Shown piece by piece: positions 9,841 to 17,488 of a stretch of DNA of 17,729 bases. The translations under genes were made by a program, and so were the position numbers. Source of the DNA: an uncultured Burkholderiales bacterium. Its GTDB lineage: Bacteria > Pseudomonadota > Gammaproteobacteria > Burkholderiales > Burkholderiaceae. The notes beneath the pieces are model-generated. The model did not search any database. It saw only the letters and a program-made list of their open reading frames with translations, and was not told the origin of the DNA. The DNA is taken from NCBI GenBank assembly GCA_937891045.1, contig CALBEV010000173.1, positions 1 to 17,729 on the forward strand, in the 5' to 3' direction. How positions within the stretch are numbered: the first letter of the stretch is position 1; the number at the start of each line of letters is the position of its first letter.

Positions 9841-10781
9841 TGAAAAACGCCACCTTCCGCCAACTTAGGGTTTTCACTGAGGTCGCCAAACACCTCAGTT
9901 TTGCCCGCGCTGCTGAGGCATTGCACCTGACACCCCCGGCCGTGACCATGCAAATCAAGGAGTTAGAGGGGCATTTGGGCTTGCCCCTGTTCGATCGCAA
10001 AGGACGCCAGGTGTCATTGACCACGGCTGGGGAGTACATGCTGGTCTACGCCCGCAAGATGCTGGCCACGCTGAAAGATGCCGAGGACGCCGCGGCCCGT
10101 TTGCAGCGCTTAGAGGTCGGCACCTTGACCATTGGCATGGTCAGCACGGCGAAATACTTTTTGCCGCGCTTGCTGACCCAATTCAGGCAAGAGCACAGCG
10201 GCATTGAAATCAAACTGGTGGTGGGCAACCGTGAACAGCTGGTGCAGATGCTGCAAGGCAACGAAGTGGACATCGCCGTCATGGGCCGCCCACCCACCGA
10301 ATTGGCCACGCGAGCCGAGCCCTTTGCTGCCCACCCGCACATGTTTGTGGCCCCGACCGATCACCCTTTGCTCAAGGTGGGACACCCCACCACCGAGCAC
10401 CTGCGGCCCTACAGCTTCATCGTGCGCGAGCGCGGCTCAGGCATCCGCGCGGCGATGGAAAAATTCATGACCTCCCAACGTTTTGAGCCGCGCGTGGTGA
10501 TGGAGATGACGAGCAATGAAACGATCAAACAAGCCGTCATGGCGGGCATGGGCCTGAGTTTTTTGTCGTTGCACACCTTGGGCCTGGAGCTGGAGCACGG
10601 TCTGATTGGCGTGATCGACGTTGAGGGCACGCCCATCGTGCGGGCTTGGAACGTGGTGCACACCCTTTCCAAAATGCTTTCACCCGCCGCCGAAGCGTTT
10701 CGTTACTTCATGCTGGAGAACGCCGAGAGCCAATTAGCGAAGCAATACGGCGGACACACGCCCTTGCCCCTGCGCCGCTGA
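9840..10781 (+). CDS. cbbR: LysR-type regulator CbbR (second copy)
   Basis: This is a DNA-binding activator of CBB genes. From the ATG at 9840 it has 313 residues. A winged helix-turn-helix occupies roughly 5-63, with [20 protein letters not shown] as the recognition region, followed by a linker helix and a periplasmic-binding-protein-like effector domain with VVGNRE and GRPP segments typical of CbbR. The frame is open 28 codons further upstream, but that part crosses the divergent promoter and lacks homology. A weak AAGG lies 9 bases before the ATG. The gene is divergent from cbbY, which it probably controls, and ends 5 bases from the oppositely oriented 105-residue gene. CbbR effectors in other bacteria are metabolites such as RuBP, phosphoenolpyruvate or NADPH; which one applies here is unknown. 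Confidence 0.9.
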   Translation: MKNATFRQLRVFTEVAKHLSFARAAEALHLTPPAVTMQIKELEGHLGLPLFDRKGRQVSLTTAGEYMLVYARKMLATLKDAEDAAARLQRLEVGTLTIGMVSTAKYFLPRLLTQFRQEHSGIEIKLVVGNREQLVQMLQGNEVDIAVMGRPPTELATRAEPFAAHPHMFVAPTDHPLLKVGHPTTEHLRPYSFIVRERGSGIRAAMEKFMTSQRFEPRVVMEMTSNETIKQAVMAGMGLSFLSLHTLGLELEHGLIGVIDVEGTPIVRAWNVVHTLSKMLSPAAEAFRYFMLENAESQLAKQYGGHTPLPLRR

Positions 10782-10786
10782 TGCGC

Positions 10787-11104
10787 TCAGTCGTCGTCGC
10801 CCAACTCGGCATCCCAGCCCATGGCTTTGGCCCGTTGCATGGCCTCGTCGTGGATGCGCGTGTGGCGCGTGGCCAGCTCGGGGGGTAAGCGGCTGGGCAG
10901 CTGGCCATACGGATCCCACGCGGCGTGCACCGCTTCAAACAGGTTTTGCAAATCGCCCGCGTGTTTGCCGGCAAAGCCTTCGCCCTCTGGCAGCAGGCCG
11001 AACACCCAGGCGTCGCGGATGATGCGCCCGGTCATGGTCATACCGTTGTGTTCTTCGTGGTCGATACCGGCGTAGGTTTTGGTGCGGCTCTGGATAGTGC
11101 TCAT
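10787..11104 (-). CDS. Unknown small protein, last gene of the cbbLSQO unit
   Basis: I do not recognise a named family. The 105-residue protein is soluble, with no signal peptide or membrane segment. It has a Gly/Met/Thr-rich start (GMTMTGRIIRDAWVFGLLPE at about 21-40), a central stretch rich in Trp, Pro and Arg (AAWDPYGQLPSRLPPEL), a predicted helix with ARG/LYS and Ala residues, and an acidic tail ending GDDD. It begins 13 bases after the cbbO stop with AGGA 7 bases before its ATG, so it is cotranscribed with cbbO. Such linkage suggests a part in Rubisco maintenance or CbbQO function, but that is inference from position only. The reading frame, ribosome site and codon pattern all support a real gene. 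Confidence 0.8.
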   Translation of the reverse strand: MSTIQSRTKTYAGIDHEEHNGMTMTGRIIRDAWVFGLLPEGEGFAGKHAGDLQNLFEAVHAAWDPYGQLPSRLPPELATRHTRIHDEAMQRAKAMGWDAELGDDD

Positions 11105-11117
11105 GGCGTGTTCCTAT

Positions 11118-13475
11118 TTATCGGGTGAGGCCAGCATAGAGCACCGGCAGCTTTTCTGGCAGCCTTTCCACCTTGTCCACCACCAGGTAGTTGCGCTCGC
11201 CAAAGATGCGGCGCACGTACTGGTCGGCGCGCGGGTCCAGGCTCATGCAGTAGGTCATCACGCCATTGCGGCCGGCTTCTTCCACCGCCTTCTTGGTGTC
11301 GTGGCGCAGGTACTGTGGGTCGCGCACGTCCACATCGGCCGGTTCGCCGTCGGTGATGACGAGCAGCAGCTTCTTGCTGCTGCGTTGCGCCTTGAGCGCG
11401 GCGGCGGCGTGGCGGATGGCCGCGCCCATGCGGGTAGACAGCTGCCCCTCCATACCGGCCAAGCGCGCCTTGGCGGTGTCGTCGTAGGGCTGGTCAAAGT
11501 CCTTGAAGCGCCAGTAGTTCACGTCGTGCCGGCCGTCGGAGCAGAAACCGTGGATAGCGAACGGGTCGCCCACTTTTTGGATCGCGTCGGCCAGCAGCGC
11601 GCAGGCCGAGCGCGTGAGTTCCAGCACCGTCTGGTCTTGCCCGGCCACCTTGTCGTTTGTTGATTGAGACAGGTCGAGCAGCACCAGCACGGAGATGTCG
11701 CGCACCTTGCGCCTGCTGCGCATCATGATGCGCGGGTCGGGCTGGCGGCCCATGCGCATTTCGATCACCGAGGTTAGCGCGGCGTTGAGGTCGATGTCGT
11801 CGCCATCTTCCAGCTTGCGGATGCGCTGCACGCCCTGCGGCTGCATCGCATCTAGGATGTATTTCATGCGGCCGATCAGGCGCCGGTGTTCGACCAAGAT
11901 GCCGTCGATCACCGCCACGTCACCAGCCTTGGGGCGGCGCTCCTGCACCGTGGCCCAGGCCGGGCGTTCGAGCTGGATCATGTGGTCCCACTCGCCGTAG
12001 TGCACCGCCGGCAGCAACGGCTCGCGTCCTTCGCTTTGGTTGAAGGACACACCCAAGTCTTCGTAGGGAAACAGTTCTGTGCCCAGCACCCAGATTTCCT
12101 GTGCGTCGTCGCCCGCGCCCTCCACCTCCAGCTCGTTGACGAACTCCATCAGGTTGACCTGCTTGCGCACCTGCTGCGGCGGCTCGTAGCCGGCGGCGAT
12201 GCTGCGCTCGAAATCGAAACCGTCGAAGGCCCAGAAGTAGCGGTTGTCGTCGCGGTAGGCGGCCGTCTGCAGGTCCGTGCGTGGCTGGAAGGCAGGCCCT
12301 TGAGTGAGCTCGCGGTAGCTGTGCGCCAGCTGCACGCCCAGTTCCCACGACACGGTGTTGTCGTGCGGATCGGCCTGCATGCGCGGCATCGCCTCGGCCA
12401 GCAGCGCGCGGCCCTGGGCGATCCAGGGGTGGGTGTCCTCGTACGACGGGTCCAACAGCGCGCGCGCCAGGCGGTTGAGCCAGTCACCGGCCGTCGCTTG
12501 TTGCGTGACCTGCACGGTGTGCAACTGCGCCCAGAGCGGTCGCAGGCCCGCAAAACGGGCCAGCGTGAGGGTTTCGACCCGCGCGTCTTCCATCAAGTCG
12601 ATCAGCGCCATCTGCCAGGGGCTCAGCGACTCGGCCGTGATCGGCTGGCGGGTGAACACCACATGCGCCGCCGCGTGCGCCGCCGCGGCGCGGTACAGCG
12701 TAGTCGCGTCCACTATGCCGGCGTTTCCCTCGACCGCGTCATAGGCATCGGGCAGGTGGATGAAATAGTCCTCGATGTAGGGCCGGTAGCCCTCGCGGCT
12801 CTCGTAATCGCCTGCGGTGGGGCGCATGAAGAAGTCACGGCCCCAGAGCGCGCGCAGGTACATGTTGATGCGCCGTTGCACGTCCACCAGCAGCGTACCC
12901 TTGCGCTCCTTCTGCAGCATGGCCAGCGACTCTTTGGACTGCAGGCCGAAATAGGCGATCTGTTCTTCGTAGTTGATGCGGTGCGCCTGCGCGCCCCAGG
13001 TGGCCCAGCGGCGCAGCCCGCCCAGCGTGAGCTGCCCGAACAGCGCATCGAGCTGACCCAGCATGGGTCGCAGGCCACGCGGCGCCTGCGCCACCAAGGT
13101 GTTGAGGAACTGCAGGTACTGCAGAAAGAGCGCACCGTCGGCCAGGCGGCGCGCGGCGGTGGGCGCGGTGGCCAGCACCAGTTCGATCACCGCGCCCGAG
13201 GTCTTGGACGCGAGCATGAGCGCGGTGGTGGCGAGTTCACCGACCACGTCCTCTCCGATCTCCTGCGCCACCTGCGGTGCGCCGTCGATCCAGGCGTTGA
13301 CCAGCTCGTGGCCGCGGCCCAGGCCGCGCAGCGCGGCGGCGCCCTTGACATAGTTGTCCAGCCCGCGTGCCGAGAAAGCCTTGGTCGCATCCGTCCAGCA
13401 ACGTTCCAGCAGCTCGCGCGAGGGCTGCTCCAGCTGGTCGGTCCACTCGGCGTGGTCGTGCAGGTGAACGCTCAT
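11118..13475 (-). CDS. cbbO: CbbO, von Willebrand A-domain subunit of the Rubisco activase
   Basis: CbbO is the adaptor that, with the AAA+ ring CbbQ, removes inhibitory sugar phosphates from form I Rubisco. The 785-residue length is usual. The N-terminal two thirds is a long helical region; the C-terminal VWA domain starts near residue 590. A complete MIDAS metal site is visible: DLSQS at 601-605 (Asp601, Ser603, Ser605), Thr681 in the LSTRMG segment, and ITDGEP around 707-712 with Asp709. An in-frame ATG exists 14 codons upstream at 13517 inside cbbQ. The ATG at 13475 fits homology and lies 7 bases after the cbbQ stop. No clear ribosome site precedes it, so translation probably depends on coupling to cbbQ. 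Confidence 0.94.
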   Translation of the reverse strand: MSVHLHDHAEWTDQLEQPSRELLERCWTDATKAFSARGLDNYVKGAAALRGLGRGHELVNAWIDGAPQVAQEIGEDVVGELATTALMLASKTSGAVIELVLATAPTAARRLADGALFLQYLQFLNTLVAQAPRGLRPMLGQLDALFGQLTLGGLRRWATWGAQAHRINYEEQIAYFGLQSKESLAMLQKERKGTLLVDVQRRINMYLRALWGRDFFMRPTAGDYESREGYRPYIEDYFIHLPDAYDAVEGNAGIVDATTLYRAAAAHAAAHVVFTRQPITAESLSPWQMALIDLMEDARVETLTLARFAGLRPLWAQLHTVQVTQQATAGDWLNRLARALLDPSYEDTHPWIAQGRALLAEAMPRMQADPHDNTVSWELGVQLAHSYRELTQGPAFQPRTDLQTAAYRDDNRYFWAFDGFDFERSIAAGYEPPQQVRKQVNLMEFVNELEVEGAGDDAQEIWVLGTELFPYEDLGVSFNQSEGREPLLPAVHYGEWDHMIQLERPAWATVQERRPKAGDVAVIDGILVEHRRLIGRMKYILDAMQPQGVQRIRKLEDGDDIDLNAALTSVIEMRMGRQPDPRIMMRSRRKVRDISVLVLLDLSQSTNDKVAGQDQTVLELTRSACALLADAIQKVGDPFAIHGFCSDGRHDVNYWRFKDFDQPYDDTAKARLAGMEGQLSTRMGAAIRHAAAALKAQRSSKKLLLVITDGEPADVDVRDPQYLRHDTKKAVEEAGRNGVMTYCMSLDPRADQYVRRIFGERNYLVVDKVERLPEKLPVLYAGLTR

Positions 13476-13482
13476 GGCAAGA

Positions 13483-14286
13483 TCAGAAAAAAGTTGCCAC
13501 CGCGGCGTCCAAAGCATCGCGCATGTCCGGGTCGTCGGTGATCGGGCGTACCAGGGCCACGCGGCAGGCGGCCTGCGCAGCCACGCCTTTTGCGATCAGG
13601 CTGCCCGCGTAGATCAGCATGCGGGTGGAGATGCCTTCGTCCAGGCCGTGGCCCTTGAGGTTGCGCGCGCGCTCGGCAATGCCGACCAGTTTGCCCGCCA
13701 CGTCCAGGCTCACGGCGGTTTCGTGGGCGACGATCTCGGCTTCGATGGCGTGTTCGGGGTAGTTGAAGTCCAATGCACCGAAGCGCTGTTTGGTGGACTG
13801 CTTCAGGTCCTTCATCAGGCTCTGGTAGCCCGGGTTGTAGGAGATGACGATCTGGAAGTCCGGGTGGGCCTTGACCAGCTCGCCCTTTTTCTCCAGCGGC
13901 AACACGCGGCGGTTGTCGGTCAGCGGGTGGATCACCACGGTGGTGTCCTGCCGGGCCTCGACCACTTCGTCGAGGTAGCAGATGGCGCCCAGGCGAGCGG
14001 CCATGGCCAGCGGTCCGTCTTGCCAGCGGGTGCCTTGTGCGTCGAGCAGAAAGCGGCCGACCAGGTCGCTCGCCGTCATGTCTTCGTTGCAGGCCACGGT
14101 GATGAGGGGCTTGTGCAGCTTCCACGCCATGTACTCGACGAAGCGCGTCTTGCCGCAGCCCGTGGGGCCCTTGAGCATCATGGGCATGCGCACCGAGTAC
14201 GCGGCCTCGTACAGCTCGACCTCGTCGGCCACCTGGCGGTAATAGGGTTGCTGTGCGACGCGGTAGGCGTCGAGTGTTTCGCTCAT
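13483..14286 (-). CDS. cbbQ: CbbQ, AAA+ ATPase of the Rubisco activase
   Basis: This MoxR-type AAA+ ATPase forms the motor of the CbbQO Rubisco activase. The 267 residues carry Walker A GPTGCGKT (40-47), Walker B AICYLDEV with Asp106 and Glu107, a sensor 1 Asn in VISYNPGYQS, and a C-terminal helical lid. The AAGGAG site 6 bases upstream supports the ATG at 14286. The gene follows cbbS after an unusually long 251-base spacer and is nearly fused to cbbO (7-base gap). With cbbL of form IA and no carboxysome genes, this is the cytosolic cbbLSQO arrangement. CbbQ is closely related to NirQ/NorQ, but the linkage to Rubisco and CbbO settles the assignment. Confidence 0.95.
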   Translation of the reverse strand: MSETLDAYRVAQQPYYRQVADEVELYEAAYSVRMPMMLKGPTGCGKTRFVEYMAWKLHKPLITVACNEDMTASDLVGRFLLDAQGTRWQDGPLAMAARLGAICYLDEVVEARQDTTVVIHPLTDNRRVLPLEKKGELVKAHPDFQIVISYNPGYQSLMKDLKQSTKQRFGALDFNYPEHAIEAEIVAHETAVSLDVAGKLVGIAERARNLKGHGLDEGISTRMLIYAGSLIAKGVAAQAACRVALVRPITDDPDMRDALDAAVATFF

Positions 14287-14329
14287 GTTCGTCTCCTTGT
14301 CTCGTTCGTCGCATTGGCTCGTCGACGCT

Positions 14330-14388
14330 GCACCGCGTGGTGCGACGCGGCCGACTCCGTTCGTGTCCTCCGACGGCCTTCGGCCGTC
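14330..14388. repeat. Two GC-rich hairpins in the cbbS-cbbQ spacer
   Basis: A perfect 7-bp stem GACGGCC/GGCCGTC with a 3-base loop lies at 14372-14388. Nearer to cbbQ, GCACC (14330-14334) pairs with GGTGC (14339-14343) around a 4-base loop and can extend by further CG pairs. Both lie in the transcribed leader of cbbQ. They could slow degradation from the cbbQO side or partly end transcription after cbbLS, which would give the excess of Rubisco over activase that cells need. No T run follows either, so they are not standard intrinsic terminators. Confidence 0.5.
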
Positions 14389-14466
14389 TCCCCCTTTACC
14401 TCACTGCGGCGGCCACCCCGCACTACGCTCATGGGTATGCACGGTGAATGCCAGGGTTCGGGAGAG

Positions 14467-14511
14467 CCCCAACCTCAACCCGCCTCCAGAGGGGGAAGGC
14501 TGGGATGGGGG
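14467..14511. repeat. Imperfect GC-rich inverted repeat, REP-like
   Basis: The plus strand has a C-rich arm (CCCCAACCTCAACCCGCCTCC) facing a G-rich arm (GGGGGAAGGCTGGGATGGGG) around a few bases, giving a long imperfect hairpin between cbbS and cbbQ. From memory, similar palindromic units with a CCCCATCCC or CCTTCCCCC theme are scattered between genes in many Comamonadaceae genomes, so this may be a dispersed repeat. Only one copy lies in this window, so repetition cannot be shown here. Confidence 0.45.
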
Positions 14512-14537
14512 CAGGCGTGGCGCGATGGGGTCAACCG

Positions 14538-14891
14538 TCAGACCGTCTTCCCGCGATAGATCACCATGCTCGTGCCCTGCGACTGCGAAAAGTTGTTGTA
14601 GCCGATCAGGCGCACATGGTTGTCAGGGTTAGCCTTGCGGCAGGCTGCGGCTTCGGCCAGCACCTTGTCCACATCGGTCTCTCCGAACATAGGCAACTTC
14701 CACATGTACCAGTAGGAGTCCATCAGGTACTGGGGCTCGGTATGTTCGATCGCGGGGTTCCAGCCCTTTTTCACCAGGTTCTCGACCTGTTTGCGGATCT
14801 CCGCATCGGTCATGGCCGGCAGGTAGGAGAAGGTCTCGAACTTGCGGCTGGCGGGGTCGGAGAGTCGTGAGGTGTAGTCTTGCATGCTCAT
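14538..14891 (-). CDS. cbbS: Rubisco small subunit, form IA (CbbS)
   Basis: The small subunit caps the CbbL octamer to form the L8S8 holoenzyme. From the ATG at 14891 it has 117 residues, typical of form IA. The N-terminal [20 protein letters not shown], the segment [10 protein letters not shown], the [14 protein letters not shown] core and the C-terminal MVIYRGKTV are all conserved. A second ATG two codons on (14885) is possible. AAGGAA lies about 6 bases before the first one, so I prefer 14891. The frame is open 31 codons further upstream into the cbbL-cbbS spacer, without homology. It follows cbbL after 132 bases. Confidence 0.96.
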   Translation of the reverse strand: MSMQDYTSRLSDPASRKFETFSYLPAMTDAEIRKQVENLVKKGWNPAIEHTEPQYLMDSYWYMWKLPMFGETDVDKVLAEAAACRKANPDNHVRLIGYNNFSQSQGTSMVIYRGKTV

Positions 14892-14966
14892 TATAGGTTC
14901 CTTTGCGTGATGGGATGTTTCCACCCTGTCAAGTTCGTGCCAAGACGCGAAGCAAGACCGCAGAAA

Positions 14967-14979
14967 GTGCCAAAGGCAC
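14967..14979. repeat. Short hairpin in the cbbL-cbbS spacer
   Basis: GTGCC (14967-14971) pairs with GGCAC (14975-14979) around a 3-base loop. It is the only clear small stem in the 132-base spacer. Spacer hairpins between cbbL and cbbS could set the relative stability of the two message parts. Role is inferred and the stem is short. Confidence 0.3.
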
Positions 14980-15023
14980 GTCAAGGGTTTGCGACAAAGT
15001 CATGGCGCGAAATCGTCAGGGAT

Positions 15024-16445
15024 TTACTTGTGGGCGACGTCGAGCTTGTCGACCGTGTCGAATTCGAACTTGATCTCTTTCCATGTTTCCATGGCGATCT
15101 TGAGCTCGGGCGAGTGTTTGGCGGCATCCATCAGCACGGTCTTGCCCTCTTTTTCCACCGCCACGCCTTCGTTGCGGGCCTTGACGCAGGCTTCCACAGC
15201 CACGCGGTTGGCACAGGCGCCCGCCGCATTGCCCCAGGGGTGGCCCAGCGTGCCGCCACCGAACTGCAGGCAGGAGTCGTCGCCGAAGATGTTGACCAGC
15301 GCGGGCATGTGCCACACGTGGATGCCGCCCGAGGCGACCGGGAACATGCCCGGCATGGACCCGAAGTCCTGGTCGAAGAAGATGCCGCGGCTGCGGTCTT
15401 CCTTGATGAACGAGTCGCGCATGATGTCGATCCAGCCCAGCGTGGCTTCGCGGTCGCCTTCGAGCTTGCCCACCACGGTGCCGGAGTGCAGGTGGTCACC
15501 ACCCGACAGGCGCAAGCACTTGCTGAGCACGCGGAAGTGGATGCCGTGGTGCGGGTTGCGGTCGAGCACGGCGTGCATGGCGCGGTGGATGTGCAGCAGC
15601 ATGCCGTTGTCGCGACACCAGTTTGCCAGGCTGGTGTTGGCGGTGAAGCCGCCGGTGAGGAAGTCGTGCATGATGATCGGAGCGCCCAGTTCCTTGGCGA
15701 ATTCGGCCCGCTTGAACATCTCTTCGACGGTCGGTGAGGTCACGTTCAGGTAGTGGCCCTTGCGCTCACCGGTCTCGCGCTCGGCCTTCTGGCAGGCTTC
15801 CACCACGAATTCGAAACGATCACGCCAACGCATGAACGGCTGGCTGTTGACGTTCTCGTCGTCCTTGGTCAGGTCTAGACCGCCGCGCAGGCATTCGTAC
15901 ACCGCACGGCCGTAGTTCTTGGCCGACAGACCCAGCTTGGGCTTGATGGTGCAGCCCAGCAGCGGGCGACCGTACTTGTTGAACCTGTCGCGCTCGACCT
16001 GGATGCCGGCCGGCGGGCCGCCGCAGGTCTTCACGTAGGCGATCGGGAAACGCACGTCTTCCAGACGCAGGGCGCGCAGTGCCTTGAAGCCGAACACGTT
16101 GCCCACCAGCGAGGTCAGCACGTTGACGATGGAACCCTCTTCGAACAGGTCGATCGGGTAGGCCACGAAGGCGTAGAAGCAAGTGTCGTCGCCCGGCACG
16201 TCTTCGATGCGGTATGCGCGGCCCTTGTAGTGGTCCAGGTCGGTCAGCAGATCAGTCCAGACGGTGGTCCAGGTGCCGGTGGACGATTCGGCGGCCACGG
16301 CAGCGGCCACTTCTTCGCGGTCCACGCCGGCTTGCGGCGTGATCTTGAAACACGCGAGGATGTCAGTGTCCTTGGGGGTGTAGTGAGGCTCCCAGTAAGT
16401 GCTTCGGTATTCCTTGACACCGGCGTTGTAGGTTTTGGTGGCCAT
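15024..16445 (-). CDS. cbbL: Rubisco large subunit, form IA (CbbL)
   Basis: It carboxylates ribulose-1,5-bisphosphate to two 3-phosphoglycerates, with oxygenation as side reaction. The 473 residues start [18 protein letters not shown], as in green-type form IA, not the form IC/ID start. All catalytic residues are visible: Lys168 and Lys170 in TIKPKLG, Lys194 (carbamylated) with metal ligands in [11 protein letters not shown], His287 in LHIHRAMH, His320 in GDHLHSG, loop 6 Lys327 in VVGKLEGD, and the phosphate-binding GGGTLGHP near 397-404. GAGGAG lies 9 bases before the ATG. It heads the minus-strand unit cbbLSQO, divergent from cbbR1. The linked cbbQO and the absence of csoS genes point to the cytosolic subtype of form IA. 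Confidence 0.98.
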   Translation of the reverse strand: MATKTYNAGVKEYRSTYWEPHYTPKDTDILACFKITPQAGVDREEVAAAVAAESSTGTWTTVWTDLLTDLDHYKGRAYRIEDVPGDDTCFYAFVAYPIDLFEEGSIVNVLTSLVGNVFGFKALRALRLEDVRFPIAYVKTCGGPPAGIQVERDRFNKYGRPLLGCTIKPKLGLSAKNYGRAVYECLRGGLDLTKDDENVNSQPFMRWRDRFEFVVEACQKAERETGERKGHYLNVTSPTVEEMFKRAEFAKELGAPIIMHDFLTGGFTANTSLANWCRDNGMLLHIHRAMHAVLDRNPHHGIHFRVLSKCLRLSGGDHLHSGTVVGKLEGDREATLGWIDIMRDSFIKEDRSRGIFFDQDFGSMPGMFPVASGGIHVWHMPALVNIFGDDSCLQFGGGTLGHPWGNAAGACANRVAVEACVKARNEGVAVEKEGKTVLMDAAKHSPELKIAMETWKEIKFEFDTVDKLDVAHK

Positions 16446-16499
16446 GCGTTGTGCTCCTCGGTTGAAAAAATGAACAGGTGAAATGTTTCTGTGGAGCGG

Positions 16500-16527
16500 A
16501 TTCTTGCCCCAATCATGATTAAGTAAA
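16500..16527 (-). promoter_or_regulatory. Possible promoter of cbbLSQO
   Basis: On the minus strand TTTACT (16522-16527, 4 of 6 to -35) is followed after 16 bases by AAGAAT (16500-16505, 4 of 6 to -10). The match is modest. The TTTAC start of the -35 box is shared with the predicted cbbY promoter, and transcription would begin near 16493, about 48 bases before cbbL. Poor core boxes fit dependence on CbbR, but other choices are possible in this AT-rich stretch. Confidence 0.35.
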
Positions 16528-16561
16528 AGTAAAATATTTAGACAGTTATCTTTTATTTTTA
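16511..16561. promoter_or_regulatory. Predicted CbbR operator between cbbL and cbbR1
   Basis: The stretch is very AT-rich compared with the coding sequence around it. TAAAAGTAAAA (16524-16534) faces TTTTATTTTTA (16551-16561), an inverted repeat with one mismatch in 11. A perfect palindrome AATCATGATT lies at 16511-16520. The hexamer TTAAGT (16519-16524) also forms the palindrome arms in the cbbY-cbbR2 operator. The position, about -18 to -68 from the predicted cbbL start, suits LysR-type activation. Binding has not been shown. Confidence 0.45.
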
Positions 16562-16567
16562 TAAAAC

Positions 16568-17488
16568 ATGAATCTCAGACACGCCACCCTGCACCAGCTG
16601 CGCATTTTTCAAGCCGTGGCCGAGCACAACAGCTTTGCCCGCGCCGCCGAGGCCTTGCACCTGTCGCCGCCCACGCTGTCGCTGCAAGTCAAGCAACTCG
16701 CCGACACCGTGGGTCAACCCTTGTTCGAGCAATTGGGCAAAAAAATCTTCTTGACGGCGGCGGGCAAAACCTTGGCTCAGGCCTGTCAAGACATCGCACA
16801 GCGCATGGACTTGCTCGGCGAAGACTTGGCCGCACTGCAAGGCATGGAGCGCGGTAGTTTGAAGTTGGCCATCTTGACCACGGTGAAGTACACCGTGCCC
16901 AAACTGTTGGGCGGCTTTTGTGCAGCGCACCCCGGGATTGACGTGGCTATGGTGGTCGGCAACCGAGAAAACCTCTTGCAGCGCTTGGCCAGCAACCAAG
17001 ACGACCTCTACATCATGGGTCAGCCTCCACAGCACGTGGACGTGGTGTGCGAGGCCTTCGCCGACAACCCGCTAGTCTTGGTTGCGCCGCCCAGCCACCC
17101 CTTGGTGGGCAAACGACGCATCGACCCCGCACGCTTGCGCCAAGAACCCTTCATTCTGCGCGAGCCGGGTTCGGGCACGCGCTTGACCATGGAGCGCTTT
17201 TTTGCCGAGCAAGGCTTCAGCGCCGTCAACCGCTTGGAGGTCGGCAGCAACGAAGCGATCAAACAGACCGTGGCCGGCGGCTTGGGCTTGGCGGTGTTGT
17301 CGGCCACCACCGTGGTCTCGGAATTGGCGCTGGGCGAGCTGGTGCAACTCGACGTCAAGGGCTTTCCCCTCATCCGACGTTGGCAGGTGGTCTACCCCCG
17401 AGGCAAGCGCTTGTCGCCGGCCGCGCAGGCCTTCAAACAGTGGCTCTTTGACCATCGTCCCAGTGAAGCAAAGCTCGCTCGCCGCTGA
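16568..17488 (+). CDS. cbbR: LysR-type regulator CbbR (copy divergent from cbbL)
   Basis: This is the probable activator of cbbLSQO. The 306 residues hold an N-terminal winged helix-turn-helix (about 6-64, with [20 protein letters not shown]) and an effector domain with [23 protein letters not shown] and [19 protein letters not shown], all typical of CbbR. It is divergent from cbbL with a 122-base shared control region. No Shine-Dalgarno sequence is visible before the ATG, which follows an A/T run, so translation may be weak or the start misjudged. The last residues (about SEAKLARR) overlap a transposase fragment in another frame, so the native C-terminus may have been altered by an insertion. 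The effector domain itself looks complete. Confidence 0.9.
   Translation: MNLRHATLHQLRIFQAVAEHNSFARAAEALHLSPPTLSLQVKQLADTVGQPLFEQLGKKIFLTAAGKTLAQACQDIAQRMDLLGEDLAALQGMERGSLKLAILTTVKYTVPKLLGGFCAAHPGIDVAMVVGNRENLLQRLASNQDDLYIMGQPPQHVDVVCEAFADNPLVLVAPPSHPLVGKRRIDPARLRQEPFILREPGSGTRLTMERFFAEQGFSAVNRLEVGSNEAIKQTVAGGLGLAVLSATTVVSELALGELVQLDVKGFPLIRRWQVVYPRGKRLSPAAQAFKQWLFDHRPSEAKLARR

Noticed and set aside
11886..13541. A 551-codon open frame on the plus strand opposite cbbO
   Set aside because: It is antisense to a well-conserved gene, has no recognisable domain, and reflects high GC at third codon positions. Similar long shadows lie opposite cbbT/cbbP (5437-6555), cbbF (7223-8344), cbbE (8112-9011) and cbbQ (13474-14559).
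15024..16445. Carboxysomal form IA Rubisco
   Set aside because: No csoS or shell-protein genes follow. cbbQ and cbbO lie directly downstream, so the cytosolic type fits better, although carboxysome loci outside the window cannot be excluded.
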